Assembly (NCBI GenBank): GCA_001800815.1 | Contig: MGWC01000065.1 | Location: forward strand, 35,426 to 74,594 | Length of the DNA stretch: 39,169 nt | Direction: 5' to 3' | Origin: Euryarchaeota archaeon RBG_19FT_COMBO_56_21 | GTDB lineage: Archaea; Thermoplasmatota; Thermoplasmata; UBA10834 | In this document: piece after piece, positions 1-7,700 of the stretch | Layout: the number at the start of each line of letters is the position of its first letter | Position numbering within the stretch: position 1 is the first letter of the stretch | Notes under the pieces: generated by a model | What the model saw: the letters and a program-made list of their open reading frames with translations, nothing else | Database searches by the model: none | Told to the model about the DNA's origin: nothing | Program-made: the position numbers and the translations under genes

Positions 1-1
1 C

Positions 2-94
2 CCTCCGGCACTTCCACAACCTTCGAGCTCGCCGGATTCAGGCGATAGTCAGAATGATCCACCCAAGCCCAGCGATGGGGGTGAGGGCATTTGA
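2..94 (+). CDS. C-terminal tail of an unidentified upstream protein (partial)
   Basis: The second frame is open from the window edge to a TGA at 92-94. It encodes about 30 residues rich in Pro, Ser, Asp and Gly, like an unstructured tail. Its stop overlaps the TTG start of the next gene in a TTGA arrangement, the usual sign of translational coupling. The two other plus frames are also open here (one stops at 46-48), so the choice rests on the overlap. No function can be inferred. Confidence 0.35.
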   Translation, partial: PPALPQPSSSPDSGDSQNDPPKPSDGGEGI

Positions 95-921
95 CCGATG
101 ACCACGGTCCTAGGGTCAGCACGGGCATCCCAGGCTTGGACGAGATGCTGAAGGGAGGACTGATTCGGGGGAGACCGTATGTGGTTTCGGGGACCACGGG
201 CAGCGGCAAGACTACGCTGGCAATCCAGTATTTGCACAACGGCGTGAAGAACGGTGAGCGGTCTCTTTTGGTGGCGATTGACGAGCCTCCTGTGGAGATC
301 AGGGAGAACATGAGATCGCTCGGGTGGGATGTCGGGAAGATCAGGATCCTGGACGCACATCCCGCCGCGAAGCAGTACAGCAAGCGCGTCTCGCTTGTAG
401 AAGTGGCGGCCCAGAGAAGCGTTGGTTCCCTAAGGGAAGCGGGCCCGAGTGAGAAGACTGACCAGCTGAAGAAGGCGGCACCGGATATTTCAATCCAGTC
501 TCTCCAGCTGATGCTGAAGCAGGAACTTCAGGAGACCCGGTACTCCCGACTTGTGATCGACTCTCTCACATCCTTGAAGAAGCTGTCTGAGACGATGGAG
601 GACACGAACTCAAGTGTCATGTCCCTCCTCAGGTTCCTCTCCGAATCAAATGTCACGACCCTGATACTCACGGATCTGCCAGATCCGACGGCGCTCGAAC
701 CCGAGATATTCATCTGTCGAGGTGAGATTAGGCTCCACAAGCGTTTGGTTGCGAGCAAGCTCGACAGATGGGTTACGATAGAGAAATTCAGAGGTTCAGC
801 GCACGACGTCATGCCGAGGAGCATGACCATAACGGAAAAGGGCATCACGGTCGACCACAAGAAGAAGATACCGAAAGCGTCCCTGAAAGTCCTCCAGGCT
901 TTCACGCAGTTCGCCAGGTAA
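91..921 (+). CDS. KaiC/RecA-superfamily ATPase, single domain
   Basis: A 276-residue RecA-fold ATPase of the KaiC-like archaeal family. The Walker A motif is GTTGSGKTT at residues 34-42, an acidic pair follows the next strand (D64, E65), and the Walker B strand ends in IDSLTSL around D157. The N-terminal STGIPGLDEMLKGG is the family signature. Only one ATPase domain is present, unlike the double KaiC. Such proteins are usually signalling or regulatory ATPases; no partner domain shows the signal. The TTG start at 91 is forced by an in-frame TGA at 82-84, and GGTGAG at 80-85 serves as ribosome binding site. The start overlaps the stop of the preceding reading frame, so the two may be co-translated. 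Cytoplasmic; the exact role is unknown. Confidence 0.85.
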   Translation: MTDDHGPRVSTGIPGLDEMLKGGLIRGRPYVVSGTTGSGKTTLAIQYLHNGVKNGERSLLVAIDEPPVEIRENMRSLGWDVGKIRILDAHPAAKQYSKRVSLVEVAAQRSVGSLREAGPSEKTDQLKKAAPDISIQSLQLMLKQELQETRYSRLVIDSLTSLKKLSETMEDTNSSVMSLLRFLSESNVTTLILTDLPDPTALEPEIFICRGEIRLHKRLVASKLDRWVTIEKFRGSAHDVMPRSMTITEKGITVDHKKKIPKASLKVLQAFTQFAR

Positions 922-978
922 CCTGGATTCCTAGCATCATCTTATTCTACCGAAAAGCCGTTCAGGACCAGAGTCACC

Positions 979-2049
979 ATGGCGAGGAAGGAAACACTCC
1001 CGCTCGTCGAAGCATCTGGCAAACCATATGACTTCGGGAAGGGCGTTGGCAAGAAGTGCGCTTCGAGGGCTGTAACCTATCGGAAAAGCATCGCAGAATC
1101 TATCATGCACTCGAGTGGGATGAACTGGAAAGCTGCAGTGGAACAGGCGAGACTATATCTGCCATATGCGGAGGATTTCTATCCCGACTACGTCGAGGAA
1201 ATAAGGGGCTTCGCCGAGGGCGCGAGGATGCCATTCGAAGAGGTTTTCGTCTTGACATGCCATGAGCTGTTGTTTCCATCGGGATTCAAAGCCTGCACAG
1301 ACATCGCGGTCAATATGGATGTGACCGCGGAGGGCAACGTCCTCGCGGCTCATAACGAGGATTGGTCCACGGATGCCGCCTCGACCGTGGTATTCCTCCA
1401 TGGCAGGCCTTCGAGGAACCCCGAGTTTTTCGTCACATCGTACGCGGGCCTGGTGCCGTCCTGCGGAATGAACAGCGCTGGCATAAGCCTCACTGGAAAC
1501 GCGTTGGATCCGAACGATTCGAGGCTGGGCATACCGAAGGTGTTCCCAGTCCGGAAGGTGATGGAGGCTAAGCGGATTGGTCAGGCGCTGTCGTCCGCGA
1601 TGCCTGGAGAACGAGCTTCCAGCTACAACAACATCGTCTCCGACAGGAGCGGGGAGATATATTCTCTGGAGGGCTCTGCCACGGACTGCGCGTGGCTGTA
1701 TGCCGCTGATGGCTATTTGGTACACACAAACCACTACACCTCCCCGAGGATGCAGAAGTATGAATCGAGCCCGAACGATATCACCTGCTCCATCTTCAGA
1801 TACAACAGGGCGATGCGACTGATCGAGGATCAGCTTGGAGGGGTCACCGTCGAGTCGCTGAAGACCATTCTGAGGGACCACGTGAACAGGCCCTGTTCGG
1901 TTTGCAGGCACCCCGACCCCAACTTTCACCCGCTAGACGTCTCCGAGACGATCTTCTCGGTGATCTACGACCTGACCAAGTTGGAGGCGCATGTTCTCAG
2001 GGGAAAGCCCTGCTCCGCAGAGTATGCCAGATTCTCTCTCCGCGAATGA
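979..2049 (+). CDS. C45-family (acyl-CoA:6-aminopenicillanate acyltransferase-like) Ntn hydrolase
   Basis: A 356-residue protein of the peptidase C45 / acyl-CoA:6-APA acyltransferase family. These are N-terminal-nucleophile amidohydrolases that cut their own chain to free a catalytic Cys. The nucleophile is most likely C106 in FKACTDIAV, followed about 20 residues later by AHNEDW (124-129), the typical downstream motif. Later motifs such as SCGMNSAGISLTGN and VHTNHY also fit. The residue before the nucleophile is Ala, where the family usually has Gly. Archaeal members act on unknown amides, so penicillin chemistry should not be assumed. No strong Shine-Dalgarno is seen before the ATG at 979. 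The 57-base gap from the KaiC-like gene holds no clear promoter, so co-transcription is possible. Confidence 0.85.
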   Translation: MARKETLPLVEASGKPYDFGKGVGKKCASRAVTYRKSIAESIMHSSGMNWKAAVEQARLYLPYAEDFYPDYVEEIRGFAEGARMPFEEVFVLTCHELLFPSGFKACTDIAVNMDVTAEGNVLAAHNEDWSTDAASTVVFLHGRPSRNPEFFVTSYAGLVPSCGMNSAGISLTGNALDPNDSRLGIPKVFPVRKVMEAKRIGQALSSAMPGERASSYNNIVSDRSGEIYSLEGSATDCAWLYAADGYLVHTNHYTSPRMQKYESSPNDITCSIFRYNRAMRLIEDQLGGVTVESLKTILRDHVNRPCSVCRHPDPNFHPLDVSETIFSVIYDLTKLEAHVLRGKPCSAEYARFSLRE

Positions 2050-2066
2050 TGATGAATGCCATCACG

Positions 2067-2080
2067 GAAAGTATTTAATC
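2067..2080 (+). promoter_or_regulatory. TATA box/BRE of the tRNA-Ile gene
   Basis: GAAAGTATTTAATC matches an archaeal purine-rich BRE plus TATA element. Its centre lies about 36 nt before the tRNA, so initiation near 2100 would give a leader of about 10 nt, typical for archaeal tRNA genes. Confidence 0.6.
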
Positions 2081-2110
2081 CACATCGCTGTATTGCGCAA
2101 GAGCCTCAAC

Positions 2111-2188
2111 GGGCCCATAGCTTAGCATGGTTGGAGCACCCGGCTGATAACCGGGAGGTCACCGGTCCGAATCCGGTTGGGCCCACCA
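2111..2188 (+). tRNA. tRNA-Ile (anticodon GAU), CCA encoded
   Basis: A complete cloverleaf. The acceptor stem GGGCCCA (2111-2117) pairs with TGGGCCC (2178-2184), followed by discriminator A and genomically encoded CCA (2186-2188). The anticodon stem CCCGG/CCGGG encloses loop CTGATAA with anticodon GAT at 2146-2148. The T stem ACCGG/CCGGT encloses loop TCCGAAT. Position 55 is therefore C, not the near-universal U that becomes pseudouridine. No intron is present. Assignment to isoleucine follows from the anticodon. Confidence 0.97.
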
Positions 2189-2193
2189 TTTTT
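2189..2193 (+). terminator. Oligo-T terminator after tRNA-Ile
   Basis: Five T residues directly follow the encoded CCA. Short T runs act as archaeal terminators, and no hairpin is needed. Confidence 0.4.
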
Positions 2194-2240
2194 CCCTACT
2201 GTGTGTCCCCGTCTGCACACGCGTGAGCACATCGAAAGGT

Positions 2241-2250
2241 ACGATAATAG
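2241..2250 (+). promoter_or_regulatory. TATA box of the Lrp/AsnC gene
   Basis: ACGATAATAG is centred about 25 nt before the ATG at 2271. That spacing predicts a leaderless transcript and supports this start over the upstream GTG at 2223. Confidence 0.5.
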
Positions 2251-2270
2251 GAACGACATACACCCTATCC

Positions 2271-2669
2271 ATGGACGAGACTGATGTAAAGATCCTCAAC
2301 CTGCTCCGGCAGAATTCGAGGACGAAGAATACTGAGATAGCCAGGCAGGTCAGTCTCACCGAGAGGGCGGTCAGAGCTAGAATCGAGAAGCTCGTGCGGG
2401 AGGGTGTTATCAAGCGATTCACCGTGGAAACCTCTCCAGTGGGTGTCGAGGGCCTCGTACTCATAGGAACGAACGTGGGCAGGACCGCCTCCGTCAAGGA
2501 GAAGGCGCGGCAGATGTCGGACAGTGTTTTCGAGTGCACTGGTGAGTACGATGTGGCGGTCAGGTTGCGTGCAGACTCACTCGACGAGCTCAACAAGAGG
2601 GTCGACGAACTCAGGTCGTTTCCAGGGGTCGTCCGGACATCCACGCTCATCAAGCTCGTCGAAGGATGA
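2271..2669 (+). CDS. Lrp/AsnC-family transcriptional regulator
   Basis: A 132-residue protein with the two-part Lrp/AsnC layout. An N-terminal winged helix-turn-helix starts at MDETDVKILNLLRQNSRTKN and continues through the recognition-helix region SLTERAVRARIEKLVREGVI. A C-terminal RAM-type effector and oligomer domain follows, with GEYDVAVRLRADS as a characteristic strand. The family binds DNA as dimers to octamers and often senses amino acids. The ATG at 2271 is preferred because it begins the conserved HTH and has a TATA box 25 nt upstream; a GTG at 2223 would add 16 unconserved residues. The regulated genes are not evident, although amino-acid metabolism is prominent in this window. Confidence 0.9.
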   Translation: MDETDVKILNLLRQNSRTKNTEIARQVSLTERAVRARIEKLVREGVIKRFTVETSPVGVEGLVLIGTNVGRTASVKEKARQMSDSVFECTGEYDVAVRLRADSLDELNKRVDELRSFPGVVRTSTLIKLVEG

Positions 2670-2736
2670 CCTGCCTATCCTGAAGCCGTACAATTGGTAT
2701 GCCAGGCATTCTCAGCAATCAAAAACCACGAGGAAA

Positions 2737-2746
2737 GGTTAATACT
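2737..2746 (+). promoter_or_regulatory. Probable TATA box of the nitroreductase gene
   Basis: AGGTTAATAC lies about 38 nt before the ATG at 2779, giving a predicted start site near 2768. The GTG at 2752 would then fall outside the transcript. Confidence 0.4.
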
Positions 2747-2778
2747 CTCTAGTGGACATACTAACGGCAAGTGACTCC

Positions 2779-3297
2779 ATGGACTTGATGGAGGCCATCA
2801 AGACTAGGCGGAGCATTCGTAGGTTCAAGGAGATCCCTGTACCAGAATCGCTCCTGAAAGACGCATTGAACGCATCGAGATCGGCTCCCTCGGCGGACAA
2901 CGCACAACCTTGGAAGTTCGTCATCATAAGGGACGAACAGACGAAGGTCAGGTTAGCAGCTGCCTGTAACGGTCAGAAGTTCATCGCCCAGGCACCCATA
3001 GTCGTGGTCGCATGCGGGATTCCCGATGAAGCCTTCCAGACCGTTGGAGGTTACATGAGCAGCCACGTGATCGATGTGACCATAGCGATAGACCATCTGA
3101 CCCTTGCAGCCCATGCATTGGGCCTGGGAACCTGCTGGATCGCATGGTTCAAAGAAGACAAGGTCAGGGAGGTCGTGGGCATACCAGAGGACGTCAGAGT
3201 GGTTGCCCTGACCCCGCTTGGATACCCCGCTGAGACACCGGAACGCACCCCGAGGAAGAGCCTTGAGGAGCTCGTGGTGTACGACAGATATCAATAA
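2779..3297 (+). CDS. Nitroreductase-family FMN oxidoreductase
   Basis: A 172-residue nitroreductase-fold flavoprotein. The start MDLMEAIKTRRSIRRF contains the TRRSIRRF segment that contacts FMN phosphate, followed by SAPSADNAQPWKFV, the second FMN-binding stretch. The segment AAHALGLGTCWI and a C-terminal GYPAETP complete the family pattern. These homodimers use NAD(P)H to reduce nitro compounds, quinones or other acceptors; the substrate cannot be read from sequence. The ATG at 2779 is preferred over the GTG at 2752 because homologues begin close to the MEAIKTRRS motif and because of the upstream TATA position. The gene stands alone between an Lrp regulator and a zinc-ribbon protein. Confidence 0.88.
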   Translation: MDLMEAIKTRRSIRRFKEIPVPESLLKDALNASRSAPSADNAQPWKFVIIRDEQTKVRLAAACNGQKFIAQAPIVVVACGIPDEAFQTVGGYMSSHVIDVTIAIDHLTLAAHALGLGTCWIAWFKEDKVREVVGIPEDVRVVALTPLGYPAETPERTPRKSLEELVVYDRYQ

Positions 3298-3378
3298 GCA
3301 TACTGAACTCGCTGCCATGCAAGGATCCAGCCAATTTCGGAGGCGCGTCCCCCGAGCCCCGGAAAAGGAGAGATGTGA

Positions 3379-4677
3379 TTGGCATCAAAGGGATTGACCC
3401 GGACAGGAGAAGCGTACTGCCTATCCTGCCACCAGATGGTCGACAGGGACGCCACAAAATGCCAGGGCTGCCTGTCAGAGCTCACATCCGAGGTAAAGGC
3501 GTTCCCATGCCCGAAATGCAAGACTGTCATCGCCCTCGGTATCTCCGAATGTCCTACGTGCGGCCTCCGATTCAAGGTCAAAACTATCAGGCCGCGCGAG
3601 ACCGTAGAGGATGATCAATTTCTTGTGAAGTTGATCGAGTGGGGAAAGGACGGGGTTGGCAAGGGGCCAGAGGAGGCAGCAGGCCCGGCAACACAAGCAA
3701 CTGGTGGGACACCGCAGGCTGAGGTGCCATTGCAGCCCCCGACGCCAAAGCCTGAGCAATCTGATATCACAAGGCTCGCTCTGCTCAAGGACAGCATCAA
3801 GGACCTCATGGCCAACCGCTCCCAGATGCTCGAACGAATGGAGAGGCGCATCGAAGAGGAGAAAGCTCGGTTGGCGAAGATCGCAGTAATGGACGAGAAC
3901 GCCTCTGATGTTTCACAGATCGAGGCCGAGATTGTGTCCATCGCGGACGAGATGGCAGATATCACGATGCTTCAGGCACATATGGAGGCCCTCTCGGATG
4001 AGGTTTCATCGCTGCTCGATTCAGTCGAGATAAGCGACGAGGCGAAGCAGCGTGGTCTGGCTGCGCGCGCCCTCAAGAAGAAACTCGAGGCCAAAGAGAA
4101 AGAGGTTGAGGAGCTCAGATCGAAGGAAGAGCAACTGGCTAAGCGCGAGGAGATGGTCGACCGCAAGATACACGCTTATGCGCAGAAGAAGAAAGAGTTG
4201 GACGACCGCGAGAACGCGCTCCAGACCAAGCTATCCGAGCTCGAGAGCGAGAGGATCAGACTCCAGGGTCTGCATTCCGAGGCGGTGGGTGCCAGCACGG
4301 ATGTAGAGCGAGAACGGGCCAGGGAGGAGTGGCATGATGAGCAGAGAGGTCTGAAGCAGCGCCTCCTCGGAATGAAGGTGTCTATTACATCGCATAGGCA
4401 AGGTAAGGAGGCCGCAGAAGCTGACATGAGGAACTTGGAGACCGACTTGGACGCTACCATCGCCCAGCTGGAGGAGCAGATCGGAGCCCTGATTAGTGAG
4501 AAGGTCGACCTTCAGGCGAAGATGCAGGAAGCAATAGTCGTCGACGAGGATCTCAGGAAACTCCTCAAGGTCCTGGACCAGATGCTTGGCCAGCTGCCGG
4601 AGGAGGCCATCGAGAGGTTTTCGAAATCGGACGATTTCACTCTATATGAACGCATACTTGACAAGTTCAAGATCTAG
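3379..4677 (+). CDS. Double zinc-ribbon coiled-coil protein
   Basis: A 432-residue protein of unknown function. The first 65 residues hold two zinc ribbons. Ribbon one is CLSC then CQGC (about residues 14-32). Ribbon two is CPKC then CPTC (about 44-62). A Pro/Gln-rich linker follows (about residues 95-130), then a long coiled coil rich in Glu, Lys, Leu and Arg to near the C-terminus, ending in a short helical segment (LYERILDKFKI). No transmembrane or catalytic motif is seen. The TTG start at 3379 has GGAG at 3367-3370, eight bases upstream; an ATG at 3373 is followed at once by a stop. It lies 88 bases before the giant coiled-coil gene on the same strand, suggesting a shared structural role, but that gene has its own TATA box. 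Confidence 0.75.
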   Translation: MASKGLTRTGEAYCLSCHQMVDRDATKCQGCLSELTSEVKAFPCPKCKTVIALGISECPTCGLRFKVKTIRPRETVEDDQFLVKLIEWGKDGVGKGPEEAAGPATQATGGTPQAEVPLQPPTPKPEQSDITRLALLKDSIKDLMANRSQMLERMERRIEEEKARLAKIAVMDENASDVSQIEAEIVSIADEMADITMLQAHMEALSDEVSSLLDSVEISDEAKQRGLAARALKKKLEAKEKEVEELRSKEEQLAKREEMVDRKIHAYAQKKKELDDRENALQTKLSELESERIRLQGLHSEAVGASTDVERERAREEWHDEQRGLKQRLLGMKVSITSHRQGKEAAEADMRNLETDLDATIAQLEEQIGALISEKVDLQAKMQEAIVVDEDLRKLLKVLDQMLGQLPEEAIERFSKSDDFTLYERILDKFKI

Positions 4678-4695
4678 TGAGCCAATCGATTAAGA

Positions 4696-4706
4696 CCATA
4701 TATTAC
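4696..4706 (+). promoter_or_regulatory. TATA box of the giant coiled-coil gene
   Basis: CCATATATTAC lies about 65 nt before the ATG at 4766, predicting a leader of about 35 nt that carries a GGAG at 4752-4755. Confidence 0.5.
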
Positions 4707-4765
4707 CAGACTAATACAGAAAAAGCCCCCCAAAAAGCACGTTTCCGACATGGAGCCCGGCTAGT

Positions 4766-7700
4766 ATGGGTCTCAGAGACAAAGCGAGAGAGAGCGCCTC
4801 GAAGCCTGTTAGCGATGCTGCTGACGAGATTGTGAGGGAAGAGCAGGCTCAGCCGCCACCGGGAAGGCCTCTTGAGGCGGTGCCTGCTCCGCAGCCAGGG
4901 GCCCTCGAGCTTTCGGTCACGTACCTGGTCGAGGGAGAGAAGCCGGATCTCGCATACTCGCTCTTCACGTCCGCGTCTGCGCAGGGGATGCGGGGCATGG
5001 TCGTCTCCAGGACCTACCCGAAGAACCTGCGGAAGGCGTTGGACCTGCGCGACGCCCCAGTATATTGGCTCACGAACGCCGTCAGCGACGAGGCGATCGG
5101 TCCGAAGGATCTCGAACGCTTGTCTCTGGTCATCAAGAGATTCCTCGATGAGGGTGGCGGCCAACTGGTTCTGATAGATTCGCTCGAGTATGTGATCACG
5201 AACAACAAGTTCGTCAGCGTGCTGCGGCTCGTGGAGACGATAAGGGACCTGATCGCGATTCACAAGGCCGTCGGCATTGTTGCCCTGAAGTCCTCAACGC
5301 TTGAGTCATCAAAGCTCGCGTCCATCCAGAGGGAGCTCGAAGTTTATTCTGCCGACAAGAGCGTCTCTGCCCCGGTGGTCCCGCAGCCTCCATCCGAGAA
5401 CCCTATCATCGCCGAGCTGAGGCAGGACGAGCTGATGCTAGAGGCCGAACGGTTGGAACAGGAGAGGAAGACGGTGGTGGCCGCCGCCGACAAGGTGACG
5501 AAGGAAATCCAGCGGCTCTCGCTCGATAGGCAGGAGCTTGAGAAAGAGCGCGCTGAGGTGCGGAACACCTTGGTCCGGGTCCGCCAGACAAGGAAGGAAC
5601 TCGAGGACTTCCGGATAAAGCTCACAAGAGAGGAAGCCGAGTTGACCTCGAGGGTCAGGAGCAAGCTGACCAAGGAGATGCAAGGACTCGACTCAAAGAA
5701 GGCCACGCTCGAGATGATGGAGAAGGAAATTGAGTCGCGGTACCAGCAACTCGACAGGATCGTGGGCCTGAAGACTGAGCAGAGACTCTTCGAAGTCCAG
5801 GGGGAGAAGAAGAGGCTTGAGGCTGACAGGCAGAAGCTTTCCGAGATGATGTCTCAGATCGAGGCGGACCACACCAATCTCGAGGAGCGCATCAACGAGA
5901 TCCAGCAGAAGGAGATCACGCTTCAGAAATCGACCGAGGAGGCGAGAGAGCGCGAGAAGAAGCTCCAGGATAGGGAGCACGCGATCGCCTTGGATAAGGT
6001 CGAGCTCGAGAAGCTCAAAGCGACGGTGGACACCGAGAAACAGGAGCTCGAGCATCGTCGAAAGAGCCTCGAGGACGAGTTTTCCCGGGCAGAGGCGGAA
6101 GCTGCCAGGCTGACCTCTGATGTGACGCAGAGAGAGGAGGCCGTGATCAAGATCACTCGGGAACTGGACATGCTGAAGTCCAAGTTGGTCGCGCAGGAGC
6201 AGATGCTGAACGACCGAGACAGGTCGGTTGGAGCACGTTTACAGGACATCGAGAAGCGCGAGAAGGCTTTGGCAACGCTCGAGACCGAGGCGAAGCAACT
6301 CTACGAAAAGGCCACGATGCTCGACCAGGCCGCGAGGACCAAGGAAGAGCACCTGACGAATGACCGTGAACGGCTTCAGACGGACATCGACAACCTCAGG
6401 ACAGAACTGAGCAGGCGTCTGACAGACGTTCAGAAGCGCGAGGAGAAGCTGCGCGCGGATGAGGACCGTTGGTCCAAGGAATCCGATTCAAGGAACAAGG
6501 CGCTCAAGAACCTCGAAGACCAGATGAAGGAACAGAGTACCAGCATGGCGAGGCTGAGGGAAGCGCTCGATCAACGAGAAGCTGCTGTGAAGCAGGCCGA
6601 GAGCGACATCGATGAGGTTCGGAAAGAGGCTGAGGAGTTCGCTGCGTCCGTCAATGACGAACGGACCGCACTTGACAAGGAGATTCAGGCGGCGAGGCAG
6701 AAGGTCATCGAGGAAAGGAACTCCTTCGAGCAGGACAGACTCGCCTTCGAGAACGAGCGCAAGGATGCCGAGCGGCAGGTATCCGAGGCACAGAAGGAGA
6801 TAGATGACAAGTTGGGTAAGATCGAGGAAGAGCGCAAGGAAGTGGACGAGAAGACGCTCGCCATCGAGGAGATGCGCACGATCCTAAACCAGCGCGCGAA
6901 CGATGTTGCCTCCTCTGAGCTCAGGATGGCGGAGGAACGCGTCACTATCGATTCGATGAGGCGCGAGATGACCCGGAAGGCGGAGGAGGTTGAGTCTCTG
7001 GAGCGCGACTTCGCCCTCAAGCAGCAGAACCTGCAGGGCTCCGCGGAACTTGTTCAGAAGTCCAGAGTCCAGATTGATGAGAAGGAGCGGACGCTGAGGG
7101 AGCAGCTCCTGGTGACGGAGAACGAGCGCAAGGAGCTGGAGAACAAGCGGGCCGCGTTGGACACCGAAGAGGCGGAGTTCCACAAATCGAAGACAGATGT
7201 GGAGGAGCTACAGGCGCAGATCACCACGCAAAGGGTCGAGCTCGAGGAATGGAAGAAGCAGCTCGACGAGATTTCCGAATCACTCGACTCAAGAAAGGCT
7301 GAGATAGCTACCAAAGAGGGGTCCGTCAGAACCGTGGCAGATGAGAACACAAGGCTGAGGGAGCGGCTGACTGCGGAGAAGCAGAGATTGGAGGAGGACT
7401 TCAACGCCAAGTTCTCCGAGATGGAGGAGAGGCGGAAGGCGCTCGAGGCAGAGTCCACATCCCTTGCGACCGTCAGGAACAAGATGACGGTCTCTGAGCA
7501 GGAGGCGGGCAAGAGGGAGGAGAAGCTCGTCGCCATGCAGAATGCGCTCGCGGAGCGCGAGCGGAGGACCTCGGACGCTGAGACGGCAATTCAGTCGGCG
7601 AAGAAGGCCATCGCGGATCAGGTCGACGGCCTCCATGCGGACCGGCATTCGGTCGAACAGCAGAAGACTGACATCGCCAAGGGCTGGGAGACGCTCCAGA

